Part shown: piece after piece, positions 46,017-54,935 of the stretch
Layout: each line of letters begins with the position of its first letter
Numbering within the stretch: position 1 is the first letter of the stretch
Source: Enterococcus sp. CSURQ0835
GTDB taxonomy: Bacteria > Bacillota > Bacilli > Lactobacillales > Enterococcaceae
Direction: 5' to 3'
Length of the DNA: 64,000 bases
Assembly: GCF_902706605.1 (NCBI RefSeq)
Contig: NZ_CACSLH010000003.1
Location: 62,001-126,000 of the forward strand
Notes under the pieces: model-generated
Databases searched by the model: none
The model's input: the letters and a program-made list of their open reading frames with translations, nothing else
What the model was told of the DNA's origin: nothing
Position numbers and translations under genes: made by a program

Positions 46017-46550
46017 ATGAACACAGCACGTTTTCGTGATATTTGTTGGGCCGTGAATGGCTTGTTAAAACTTTTTTCCATAGTGTGTGGCGTTCTTTTT
46101 TTAATTGGTGCAATCGATACACTCTTTTTCCATCATCCTCAAGTAACACATACTGACGGTCCGACATGGTACATCGCACTTAGCTTTATTGCAGAAAAAG
46201 TGACCACGAAACAAGAAAATGCCGCAAACTCGTACTTATTTTTATTAGCCTTGCCTTTTTTCAGCTATCTTTTTTGGTATGCGAGTCGAATCTTTGCTGA
46301 TATTTCTGCTGGGCTGACACCTTTTTCAGCTACTCAACTCAAACGGTTTCGACGCATCGCTTTTCTTGTTTTAATTTTATCGCTCATCCAACCAGTTGCC
46401 TATGGACTATTACTTAGTTTACTCAGCGGCACCTTTTCGTTGACCATTTCATTAGGCCCGCTTTTTCTGATCGGTATTTTATTGTATTGCTTTTCCGGGA
46501 TCATTCATTACGGTGTCGCTTTACAGGAATTTTCAGATGAAGTCATTTAG
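46017..46550 (+). CDS. DUF2975 membrane protein
   Basis: 177 residues with four membrane segments; the second pair is joined by FADISAGLTPFSATQLKRFRRIAFL, the motif typical of DUF2975 proteins. These are regularly encoded just before a small YozG-type Xre regulator, as here (12-nt gap). Biochemical role unknown. AAGGAGG precedes the ATG. Confidence 0.82.
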   Translation: MNTARFRDICWAVNGLLKLFSIVCGVLFLIGAIDTLFFHHPQVTHTDGPTWYIALSFIAEKVTTKQENAANSYLFLLALPFFSYLFWYASRIFADISAGLTPFSATQLKRFRRIAFLVLILSLIQPVAYGLLLSLLSGTFSLTISLGPLFLIGILLYCFSGIIHYGVALQEFSDEVI

Positions 46551-46562
46551 GAGGTTGAAAAG

Positions 46563-46775
46563 ATGCCGATCGTTGTACATTTAGACCGCATGATGGCCGA
46601 GCGCAAAATCAGTTTGAAAGAACTAGCCGAAGCTGTCGGGATCACAAACGTCAATTTATCAAAATTAAAAACCGGAAAAGTCAGCGCCATTCGTTTTTCA
46701 ACCTTAGAAGCAATTTGCGCTGTCTTAGAGTGTCAACCGGGAGACTTATTAGAATATCAAAAGGAGGACAACTAA
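46563..46775 (+). CDS. small Xre-family regulator (YozG-like)
   Basis: 70 residues that are essentially one Cro/CI helix-turn-helix (AERKISLKELAEAVGITNVNLSKLKTGKVSAIRFSTLEAICAVLECQPGDLLEY). Middle gene of the three-gene operon, with AGGAGG upstream. Likely represses its own operon through the inverted repeat at 45954-45974. Confidence 0.9.
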   Translation: MPIVVHLDRMMAERKISLKELAEAVGITNVNLSKLKTGKVSAIRFSTLEAICAVLECQPGDLLEYQKEDN

Positions 46776-47342
46776 ATGGTTGCGGCTTTATTCCAAGTAG
46801 TGCTTTTCTCAGTTCCACCTTTGATCGCGTGGTTACTCAGCCAGCGCTCTGAAACTTTTTTCCAATCAGTCGGCTTAAAGTGGCCACTGATTTCAAAAAA
46901 ATTGATCAGTGCAGCTGCCTTAACTTTGCTCATTTTTTTAGCGCTAGGCTTTGCTACCCGTCACCTTTTAGCCGGAATCGAACTAGCAAACAGCCAGTTT
47001 ACAAATTTAAACTTTAAAGCACTAATTGCTATTCTGATTTATGCGTTTATCAAAACTGCTTTGGCTGAAGAAATTTTTTTCCGCGGCTTTTTACTGAAAC
47101 GTTTGCAGCAGCGCTTGGGCTTTTTACCCGCTAACTTGATCCAAGCGGTGATCTTTGGCGGACTGCACGGGCTCTTACTATTAACTCAAACAACTTCGCC
47201 ACTGATTTTATTCATCAGTTTATTTACCGGCACAGTTGGCTTTGTTTTCGGCGGGCTCAATGAAAAATTAGCCGGCGGGTCGTTATTCCCTAGTTGGTTG
47301 ATTCACGGTCTCAGTAATTTAGTTAGCAGCTTGTGGGTTTGA
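46776..47342 (+). CDS. CPBP-family intramembrane metalloprotease
   Basis: 188 residues, about six membrane segments, with the catalytic EExxxR motif in LAEEIFFRGFLLKR, and later His-containing motifs FGGLHGLLLL and SWLIHGLSNLV. Rce1/Abi-like proteases of this family are often linked to bacteriocin immunity or membrane protein processing. It follows the Xre gene directly and ends the operon. Confidence 0.85.
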   Translation: MVAALFQVVLFSVPPLIAWLLSQRSETFFQSVGLKWPLISKKLISAAALTLLIFLALGFATRHLLAGIELANSQFTNLNFKALIAILIYAFIKTALAEEIFFRGFLLKRLQQRLGFLPANLIQAVIFGGLHGLLLLTQTTSPLILFISLFTGTVGFVFGGLNEKLAGGSLFPSWLIHGLSNLVSSLWV

Positions 47343-47434
47343 TGAGAAAAAAATTTAATTTTAAGTGGATGATTTTGCCTTTTGCTCAACTTGGTATATG
47401 ATTGTTTCGGTAAATCATTTGGGAGGAAATTAAT

Positions 47435-48226
47435 GTGATCACTATTAAATCAGAACGTGAAATCGAAGGTATGCGAGAATCCGGTGCAATTTTAGCCGGC
47501 ATGCATCAAGGCTTGCGTGATATTATCAAACCAGGCATCTCCAGTTGGGAAATTGAAGAGTTTGGTCGTCATTATATTGAAAGCCACGGCGCGATCCCTG
47601 AACAGATCGGCTTTGAGGGTTACAAATACGCAACATGTGTGTGCGTCAACGATGAAGTCGCTCACGCTATCCCACGTAAAGGCTTGATCTTAAAAGCCGG
47701 TGACCTGGTAAAAGTCGATACGGTAGTCAACTACAAAGGATACATGAGCGATTCTTGCTGGACCTATGCCGTGGGTGAACTTAACGAAGATGCTCAAAAA
47801 CTAATGGACGTGACGAAAAAAGCGCTCTACCTGGGCATTGATCAAGCAATCGTCGGTAACCGGATCGGAGATATTGGAGCGGCCATCCAAAAATATACTG
47901 AAGACGAAAATGGTTTTGGTGACGTCCGCGAATTGATCGGCCACGGCATCCAACCAACGATGCACGAAGCACCGGATGTTCCAAATTTTGGCAGCGCTGG
48001 TCATGGGTTGCGCTTAAAGGCGGGAATGACCATCACTATCGAGCCAATGATTAATCTCGGCGGTCATAAACTAGCCGTCAAAGCGGTCCCTCATGAAAAC
48101 TGGGAATATTATGTGACGGCCGATCACAGTTTAAGTGCGCAATACGAGCACACAATCGCCATCACAAACGACGGTCCTAAAATCTTGACGAGTCAAGATC
48201 CTGAATTTGATGCAAAATATTTGTAA
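47435..48226 (+). CDS. map: type I methionine aminopeptidase
   Basis: 263 residues from a GTG start behind GGGAGG. Removes the initiator Met from new proteins. Metal ligands lie in VKVDTVVNYKGYMSD, GHGIQPTMHEAP and TIEPMI, and a last Glu near QYEHTIAITNDGP. An extra C-terminal stretch (GPKILTSQDPEFDAKYL) is as in other enterococcal and lactobacillar forms. Monocistronic with a terminator. Confidence 0.95.
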   Translation: MITIKSEREIEGMRESGAILAGMHQGLRDIIKPGISSWEIEEFGRHYIESHGAIPEQIGFEGYKYATCVCVNDEVAHAIPRKGLILKAGDLVKVDTVVNYKGYMSDSCWTYAVGELNEDAQKLMDVTKKALYLGIDQAIVGNRIGDIGAAIQKYTEDENGFGDVRELIGHGIQPTMHEAPDVPNFGSAGHGLRLKAGMTITIEPMINLGGHKLAVKAVPHENWEYYVTADHSLSAQYEHTIAITNDGPKILTSQDPEFDAKYL

Positions 48227-48249
48227 GCGACGATTAACTTAACGCACTA

Positions 48250-48290
48250 AAAAAGCTTTATCTCGATGATTCAGAGGTAAAGCTTTTTTT
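48250..48290 (+). terminator. terminator of map
   Basis: Arms AAAAAGCTTTAtCTC/GAGgTAAAGCTTTTT followed by a T-run. Confidence 0.8.
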
Positions 48291-48361
48291 GATCTGTAAT
48301 AAAAACGATTCCACAAAACTAAACTGTTGTGATACCAGTTAGCTAACATTGCCTTTTAGCA

Positions 48362-49570
48362 TCATAAGTGTTCAGCAAAAAAACGAATCGTCTCTTGCCA
48401 AGAATCATTACTGTCAGCCATTACTTTTTTCCAAGGCACCTTGTGATAACGGTGATTAGGCTGATACGCAATCGTCATCATATGACCACAGTTAGCGTAT
48501 AACTTTGCTTTCACTTGATGCTGATAGATCGATGATTGGCTTAATTGTTGGACCATCTGATCGATAGCAAAGCTGGTCGGCCAAATCTCATCTTTAAGTG
48601 AACCGAGAAATAAAATATCTCCGGCTATTTGTTCAATTGGAATTTTACTAGCTGGCTTAACAGGAAAGGACTGCTTAAAAAATTTCCACTTGATTAGATC
48701 ACTAAATTTAAATTTTGTGTAAGGCAACTCCAAGCCATTCCGAATCCAAGAAGAAGCACGGGCATTTCTTGTTCCTTTGATCCCTTCTAATACAGCATTC
48801 ATCGGAGAATTCACTACGACACACTTTAATTCTGAAAACTGGCTAGCACTAACTAAAGCTAGTTCAGCTCCTTTAGACCGACCATAAATCCCGATTCGAT
48901 TTGAATCTACAAATGTTTGGCTGGCTAAATAATGAATCCCACTTTCAATTAATTCAAGTGGAATCTTCATTAAATTCGGTGCAGTTTTCTCTAAGCCAAA
49001 ATAACTGATTGCTAAAGTAGCAAAACCACGACTAGCTAATAGCTGAGCGATTTGTTGTGCCTTTTCAATCCGACCATCACTGCCGCTCAAAACAAGAATT
49101 GCTGGAGCAGCGTGAAGAGCCGGATCCCAAAAGATTCTTCCTTTGCCTCCAGTCAAATCAATTGTTTTTGATGCTACTTTCGGCAATTGAAAAAAGCGGC
49201 GAAAGCATTGCTGCTTTAACACCACGTGCTGTGTTGAAACAGTAATTGAAAGATTGAAACTTGAATGTAGTGGAATATCTTTAATGTTCTTAGCTAACTT
49301 GACCATTTGCTTGTAGTAAGGCTGACAATTGAAAAATAATTCCATCGCGGATTTTTCTGTTATGACGAGTCTTCCCTGATTATTTGCTAAAAAATCAGCT
49401 TCAGCTCGCCAAATAGTTGTTGAAGCCAAATGCATCGGCGCATTGATATTAGAATACCCTTCTAATGTCAATTTTAGATTGATCGATTGATTAGCTGGCA
49501 ACTGAGCCACTTCAATTCTAAAAGGTTCATCTGCTAAATCACTGCTACTGATTAATGTAATTGAAACCAT
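48362..49570 (-). CDS. BAAT/acyl-CoA thioesterase-family alpha/beta hydrolase
   Basis: 402 residues. An N-terminal beta-sandwich (about 1-130) precedes an alpha/beta hydrolase domain. The nucleophile is Ser232 in YGRSKG, with Asp327 in SLKDE and His363 in NCGHMM, so the triad is complete. Human BAAT uses Cys, while acyl-CoA thioesterases use Ser, so thioester hydrolysis is the likelier activity. The substrate (acyl-CoA, possibly bile-acid CoA) is unknown. AAAGGAG precedes the ATG. It follows a MarR gene and shares an operator-like repeat with it. Confidence 0.82.
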   Translation of the reverse strand: MVSITLISSSDLADEPFRIEVAQLPANQSINLKLTLEGYSNINAPMHLASTTIWRAEADFLANNQGRLVITEKSAMELFFNCQPYYKQMVKLAKNIKDIPLHSSFNLSITVSTQHVVLKQQCFRRFFQLPKVASKTIDLTGGKGRIFWDPALHAAPAILVLSGSDGRIEKAQQIAQLLASRGFATLAISYFGLEKTAPNLMKIPLELIESGIHYLASQTFVDSNRIGIYGRSKGAELALVSASQFSELKCVVVNSPMNAVLEGIKGTRNARASSWIRNGLELPYTKFKFSDLIKWKFFKQSFPVKPASKIPIEQIAGDILFLGSLKDEIWPTSFAIDQMVQQLSQSSIYQHQVKAKLYANCGHMMTIAYQPNHRYHKVPWKKVMADSNDSWQETIRFFAEHL

Positions 49571-49585
49571 TCACTTCTCCTTTTT

Positions 49586-49600
49586 GTTAAACAGCTTAAC
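49586..49600 (-). promoter_or_regulatory. MarR operator candidate before the BAAT-like gene
   Basis: GTTAAACAGCTTAAC, inverted repeat GTTAA-5-TTAAC, 15 nt before the BAAT-like start codon. The same pattern lies before the marR gene at 50096-50110. Confidence 0.55.
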
Positions 49601-49620
49601 AACCCATTCAACTTCTAATT

Positions 49621-50079
49621 TTAAATCCAAGGTAACGCCTTCCAAACTGCTTCGATTTCTTGCATTAATTGTTTTGTTTCGCTCAAAAATTCAGGTGAAT
49701 GCTGATTCAAAATAGCTACTAATTCATTCATGAGGTAATCTTGTTGCCGCTCATGCTCTGCAAAAACCGCTTCACCAGCCGAGGTCAGCACCAAACAATA
49801 TTCATTCTTTTTTTGTGTGGATTGGATCTTTTGGACTAAATCTTTCCGTTTTAATTTATTAATCATCTGTGTGACAGCACTTCTTGAAATTGATTGTAGA
49901 TTTGCTAGTGTGATCAAGTTAAGATTCTTATTTTTCCCGATCGCCACGATAGTATGGATCTCTGCTAAACTCAAATCAAACTCAAATTGGTTGAAGTGCT
50001 GCGTTTTTTCTAATACCTTGTAAGCTGCGATAAATTGTTGAAACTGTTGATTAAATTGTTGTAACTCTGATCGCTCCAT
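49621..50079 (-). CDS. MarR-family transcription regulator
   Basis: 152 residues from ATG at 50079 (AGAGGGTGG upstream). Winged-helix MarR fold: ITLANLQSISRSAVTQMINKLKRKDLVQKIQSTQKKNEYCLVLT. Members usually repress their own operon until a small ligand binds. It lies 50 nt before the BAAT-like hydrolase on the same strand, and matching inverted repeats precede both genes, so they form one regulated unit. Confidence 0.9.
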   Translation of the reverse strand: MERSELQQFNQQFQQFIAAYKVLEKTQHFNQFEFDLSLAEIHTIVAIGKNKNLNLITLANLQSISRSAVTQMINKLKRKDLVQKIQSTQKKNEYCLVLTSAGEAVFAEHERQQDYLMNELVAILNQHSPEFLSETKQLMQEIEAVWKALPWI

Positions 50080-50095
50080 CTCATTCCACCCTCTT

Positions 50096-50110
50096 GTTAA
50101 GCTCATTAAC
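50096..50110 (-). promoter_or_regulatory. MarR operator candidate before the marR gene
   Basis: GTTAAGCTCATTAAC, same GTTAA-5-TTAAC pattern as at 49586-49600, located 16 nt before the marR start. A second palindrome, TAGCAAGTTGCTA (50162-50174), lies in the upstream promoter area. Confidence 0.55.
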
Positions 50111-50432
50111 ATTATACAAAAATTGGAGGGGATTGCAACCCGAGTGTAGCATATAATACTATAGCAAGTTGCTAAAAGGATAAGTTACTAAATAAACGAT
50201 TGGTACGTATATTCAAGACAATTATTAAATAAGCTATCACAGTTGTACCTGCAATAATATTATTAAACAAATCACTTACTTAAATGATCCGGCGCATAGA
50301 TGATATGTTTGCTACTTCTAAAGCTTGGCAAGATAAAACTAGACCACGAATTGAGTCTCATCAAGAGATAAAGTCGTTTTTTTATTTTTTAATCCATGAC
50401 GATATCGATTTGGACGACTACGTATTACATAA
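50111..50432. other. AT-rich region between marR promoter and CRISPR trailer
   Basis: Contains the palindrome TAGCAAGTTGCTA (50162-50174) near likely marR promoter elements. No supported gene. The 3' trailer of the CRISPR transcript, read on the minus strand, would run into this region. Confidence 0.45.
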
Positions 50433-52918
50433 ATTCACATTCCACTATTTTAGATTTGAGCCTTGACGGTAGGGCGTTCGTGATAGGCTAGTAAAATTTA
50501 CATTCCACTATTTTAGATTTGAACGTTTTTCTGGATCGGTAATCCTGCTTAAAATGATAATTTACATTCCACTATTTTAGATTTGAACTTGGTCTTGTAT
50601 TTGTAGCCCCCCTGCTAGAATCATTTACATTCTACTATTTTAGATTTGAACGCAAGGAAAAAAGATTTATCTATTCAGTTTATCCATATTTACATTCCAC
50701 TATTTTAGATTTGAACTCATCAATCCAGTGCTGGATGTCTTGCTGCATGACTATTTACATTCCACTATTTTAGATTTGAACAGGTTCGGTGATCATTTGA
50801 ATACTTGAACCTTTTGAATTTACATTCCACTATTTTAGATTTGAACGCTTGGTCTCAAACGCTTCAACGCAACATCTTTGTATTTACATTCCACTATTTT
50901 AGATTTGGACGTCTTATCTCGTATTGCGAGAGAGGAAGGTTATTGATTTACATTCCACTATTTTAGATTTGGACCTGCCACGTCAATTATCACCTTAATT
51001 GTACGGAAATTTACATTCCACTATTTTAGATTTGGACCAAAACATGAATGATCCAGCAGTAAATCAACTAGTATTTACATTCCACTATTTTAGATTTGGA
51101 CGACTGATCGCATGTCGTCATAGGTTGTCAAAAAATCGATATTTACATTCCACTATTTTAGATTTGGACAAGTCTGACGTGATTATTAGATTTTATGATA
51201 AGTAATTTACATTCCACTATTTTAGATTTGGACTCACGTTCAATATTAATTCTTTTAACACGATCAACATTTACATTCCACTATTTTAGATTTGGACGAA
51301 TTCAAGCATCAAAAATCAATCGCTAGATTGTTATTTACATTCCACTATTTTAGATTTGGACCGAATCATTACATCAGATTTTCCAAAATAAATCGTTATT
51401 TACATTCCACTATTTTAGATTTGGACACGCACCAGATGTCAAAATTGCTACTAAAAATGCTATTTACATTCCACTATTTTAGATTTGGACTCATCCGTTT
51501 CAATCCTTTCTCTTTAATCAGTTAAAATTTACATTCCACTATTTTAGATTTGGACTTTTTGGAAGAAAACTTTGCATCTATCTTAAAAAAAGAAATTTAC
51601 ATTCCACTATTTTAGATTTGGACGGTATTGTTATCTTTTGTGAAAGGTGAGGAATAGAAATTTACATTCCACTATTTTAGATTTGGACTGTGACGCAGCA
51701 ACGAAAGCAGGCTATTAAAATTTATTTACATTCCACTATTTTAGATTTGGACATTAAGGATGTATACTATTGCCATAAGGTAATAAAGATTTACATTCCA
51801 CTATTTTAGATTTGGACGGTATCGTAGTCTTCGTCCTCATATGTATTACTTTATTTACATTCCACTATTTTAGATTTGGACAAAATCAAAGCCTGTGATT
51901 TGGATGTTTTTTTCTTCATTTACATTCCACTATTTTAGATTTGGACCAATCTGCTGATGTTAAACAGCACTACAGTGACGGTATTTACATTCCACTATTT
52001 TAGATTTGGACTCCGCCGTTAACCCACTCAGTTCAGATTCTACTCGATTTACATTCCACTATTTTAGATTTGGACAGTTACTGTTGCGCTTAAACAGTTG
52101 CCAATCATGTTATTTACATTCCACTATTTTAGATTTGGACCCGTGTAGTAGATCGAGGAGTAGCCGTGGAGTAAAGATTTACATTCCACTATTTTAGATT
52201 TGGACGATTCAACTTGGGCATAGTTGCTGGCAAGTGGATAGATTTACATTCCACTATTTTAGATTTGGACATTGAATATGGCGTTGATGATCGCACCGGT
52301 AAAAATTTACATTCCACTATTTTAGATTTGGACCTTGCGCCAGTGATTCCGTCGAATGCAATCGAAAAATATTTACATTCCACTATTTTAGATTTGGACG
52401 CTGGCATCTATCAACAAAACAGCAAGCGTCCGATATTTACATTCCACTATTTTAGATTTGGACTCTGATGTCTTGTGTGATTGGATTCCAGCTTGATTAT
52501 TTACATTCCACTATTTTAGATTTGGACAAAATACGAAAATGAAGCACTAAAAAATAAAATCGATTTACATTCCACTATTTTAGATTTGGACACATCTGCC
52601 ATATTAGTCTTAACTTCACCAGTTTTATTTACATTCCACTATTTTAGATTTGGACATTATTTCCCCATCCAAACTTTCCCGCAATCTACGCAAATTTACA
52701 TTCCACTATTTTAGATTTGGACCTGGCTATGCGTTACAGGACTAAAGCACCATTTAAATTTACATTCCACTATTTTAGATTTGGACAAGTATATGATGCT
52801 TGCGTTGTGTTACCAGCTAAAGAATTTACATTCCACTATTTTAGATTTGGACGATAATATTGTGTAACAGTCTTCCCACTTTGATGTTCATTTACATTCC
52901 ACTATTTTAGATTTGGAC
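50433..52918 (-). CRISPR. type I-B CRISPR array, 39 repeats and 38 spacers
   Basis: 29-nt repeats, read on the minus strand from GTCCAAATC to AATGTAAAT; that 3' end resembles the 5' handle source of other I-B repeats. I counted 39 repeats with 38 spacers of 34-39 nt, mostly 35-36. The leader lies on the high-coordinate side next to cas2, so 52918 is the newest end. At the old end the first repeat (50433-50461) is degenerate, the next six carry one change (GTTC instead of GTCC at the 5' end), and 50623-50651 has one more substitution. The remaining 32 appear identical. No spacer was seen twice. Confidence 0.98.
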
Positions 52919-53096
52919 TCTATCGCTTAAAACCCGCTACCTGACAATAGAATTTCACTAGGTTCTGTCGACCTGGCAGAAAAGAGATTTCTTTTTACTA
53001 ATATAACAATTTTTTATATTTAAACACAATAATATCAACTTTAACAGCAACTGTCATAACCCCCATATTTGTCTATATTAACTGTCGACAGTTCTA
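52919..53096 (-). promoter_or_regulatory. CRISPR leader
   Basis: AT-rich 178 nt between cas2 and the newest repeat. It holds a TTATATTAG -10-like box for array transcription, a perfect 14-bp palindrome AACTGTCGACAGTT at 53080-53093, and a second copy of its core (CTGTCGAC) inside TTCTG.../CAGAA near 52964-52984. Confidence 0.75.
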
Positions 53097-53378
53097 TTAA
53101 AAGAAATTTGATAACTCATCTTCCAAAGAAATACCCAAATAACTTTTTTCTAACCAACGCTTGTTTGTATTTTTAAAAATTACAACAGAGTCAAGATCAT
53201 CCCGAATCAAATCAGACAATTGCAACTCTAATTCTTTTAATTTTGCAGGGGTGATTTCTCCTTCAAATACTGACTTTTGTACATGTGTTAAATACTTTTT
53301 GCACAGTTTAAAAATGCGGTTTAAAACACGACTTCCCTTCTCATCCAAACTGATATCATAAACTAAAATAATATACAT
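53097..53378 (-). CDS. cas2: CRISPR adaptation nuclease Cas2
   Basis: 93 residues from ATG at 53378, overlapping the cas1 stop by 5 nt; the longer upstream frame lies inside cas1. Begins MYIILVYDISLDEKGSR with the conserved Asp of the ferredoxin-like fold after the first strand. Forms the Cas1-Cas2 integrase that inserts new spacers at the leader end. Last gene of the cas operon. Confidence 0.96.
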   Translation of the reverse strand: MYIILVYDISLDEKGSRVLNRIFKLCKKYLTHVQKSVFEGEITPAKLKELELQLSDLIRDDLDSVVIFKNTNKRWLEKSYLGISLEDELSNFF

Positions 53379-53382
53379 AGCA

Positions 53383-54372
53383 TCACCACCACATTTTAAA
53401 TGGTTCATACACTTGATCAGCCATTAAGTGTTTGATTAGTTTATAACATTCTAGTCGCATTAAGCGTCGATAAGAAACATTGCGTTTCAAAGTCTTATGC
53501 CGAATCGTCTTTTTTAATTGTTCATCAAAGGCACGTAATACTTTTTGTTGTCCCTTTTTCTTTAAATAGCAACCAGCAGAATCTTTTTCAAAATCCTTTT
53601 CAGTAATCATCTTCTTATTGATTAACGAAAAAATCAATCGATCTACAATTATTGGTTTAAAAATTTCGGCAATATCTAATGACAATGAAAATCGTCGTTC
53701 AGAATTACTGTGTAGATAGCTGATCGTTGGGTTTAATTGGCTGACATAAATCTCTGATAAACAGGCACTATAAGTCAGCATATTTAAAAATGAGATCAAT
53801 GTATTTATCATATTATCTGGAGGTCTTCTAACCCGAGAGGTAAATTCTACTGCTTCTGAAAAAATAGTTGCCCATGCTTGATAATAACTTACATGGATTT
53901 TCCCTTCTATCCCCATCAGCTCATCAATATCAGAAGCAAGATCAATTCTTTTTCGTAACGCTTTAATCTCATGAATGTTTTTCGTCAAGTCCTTACCTCG
54001 ACGATTATAATATTGAAGATTCCGCAAACAGTTCGCTGTTGCCCCATCTACAAATGAGCGAGCTAATAATAACCGTTTTGTCTGCTCAAGCGAATACATG
54101 ACTTGTTTTGCAAATAAATCTCCTGACACATTTACTTCACGTGGATAAAAGGTGCCCGTATAGTAGCCATAATAATTAAAAAAATGAACCGGTATCATTT
54201 TTTCTGATAAATAATTCAGACATTTTGTATTCAAACTAACTTCTCCGAACAAATAGATATCTCTAGTCATCTCAATTTTTAAATCTTTATAGCGTCCCTC
54301 TGTGTTTTCCATCCGAATTACATTATCTTTTCTTTTCAAGGCACCATTAGAATAAAGATAATAACTCTCCAT
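53383..54372 (-). CDS. cas1: CRISPR integrase Cas1
   Basis: 329 residues from the second of two adjacent ATGs (54372; the other is 54375), behind AGGAGG. Typical type I-B Cas1 with N-terminal beta domain (YYLYSNGALKRKDNVI, CLNYLSEKMIPVHFFNYYGYYTGTFYPR) and C-terminal catalytic helices containing EGKIHVSYYQAW (Glu), the SFLNMLTYSACLSEIYV block, LHSNSERRFSLSLDIAEIFKPIIVDR (His and Asp). All metal ligands appear present. Confidence 0.96.
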   Translation of the reverse strand: MESYYLYSNGALKRKDNVIRMENTEGRYKDLKIEMTRDIYLFGEVSLNTKCLNYLSEKMIPVHFFNYYGYYTGTFYPREVNVSGDLFAKQVMYSLEQTKRLLLARSFVDGATANCLRNLQYYNRRGKDLTKNIHEIKALRKRIDLASDIDELMGIEGKIHVSYYQAWATIFSEAVEFTSRVRRPPDNMINTLISFLNMLTYSACLSEIYVSQLNPTISYLHSNSERRFSLSLDIAEIFKPIIVDRLIFSLINKKMITEKDFEKDSAGCYLKKKGQQKVLRAFDEQLKKTIRHKTLKRNVSYRRLMRLECYKLIKHLMADQVYEPFKMWW

Positions 54373-54382
54373 CATAAACCTC

Positions 54383-54925
54383 CTAGCTGAAACAATACTC
54401 ATAGTAGGCACATTTCGAACAGTAAGTTAATTTTTCTACAGCAGGTGATGTATCTTGTAAAGTTACATCTAAAACTTTTAGTAGCAGTTGTTCCACAGCT
54501 TTTCGATCAGCAGCAGTCAATTTTATTTCCTGTCGTTCCCGAAGCTTAGGATAATCTAAGAAACCCTTCTCAACTTCAATACCTTGTTGCTCTAAAAAAT
54601 ATAAATAGTATTTCAATTGCCAAACCGCTGCCGGCTCAATTGCTCGGCTTTTTTTCACTTCATGTATAATTTTCCATTCTTCTAAAAAATCAACGGCGAT
54701 TGATCCTTCAATCGAAATTAATTTTTCCGTTTGAGTATCAGCTGAAATCAAGATGGTGCCATCAATTTGGATCTGTTTTTTCTTTTTTTGATAACTACTT
54801 TGATCTAATAGCTTTCCTAACTGCACATTTTCATGACTTGTTTCGTACCGTAACCCATGACTAAATAACCAAAGTTTGCGCTGACAGACAAAATAATAAT
54901 TGATTATATTACCCGTTATCCGCAT
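54383..54925 (-). CDS. cas4: CRISPR-associated exonuclease Cas4
   Basis: 180 residues from ATG at 54925 (GAGGTG upstream); a GTG 9 nt earlier overlaps the ribosome site. PD-(D/E)XK nuclease with VDFLEEWKIIHEVKKS, the QLKYYLYFLEQQGIEV helix, and Fe-S cysteines: Cys14 in FVCQRK and three in CSKCAYYEYC near the end. Cas4 trims prespacers and sets PAM choice and orientation with Cas1-Cas2. Confidence 0.95.
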   Translation of the reverse strand: MRITGNIINYYFVCQRKLWLFSHGLRYETSHENVQLGKLLDQSSYQKKKKQIQIDGTILISADTQTEKLISIEGSIAVDFLEEWKIIHEVKKSRAIEPAAVWQLKYYLYFLEQQGIEVEKGFLDYPKLRERQEIKLTAADRKAVEQLLLKVLDVTLQDTSPAVEKLTYCSKCAYYEYCFS

Positions 54926-54935
54926 CTTGATCACC

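Noticed and set aside
50387-50415. Possible extra decayed CRISPR repeat left of the array
   Set aside because: Only the last nine bases (GATTTGGAC) match the repeat, and the gap to the first real repeat is 17 nt instead of about 35, so chance is likely.
50999-52468. Apparent coding frames across the CRISPR array repeating FTFHYFRFG- or LHSTILDLD-type peptides
   Set aside because: They are translations of the repeats on either strand; periodicity follows repeat plus spacer, not a protein repeat.
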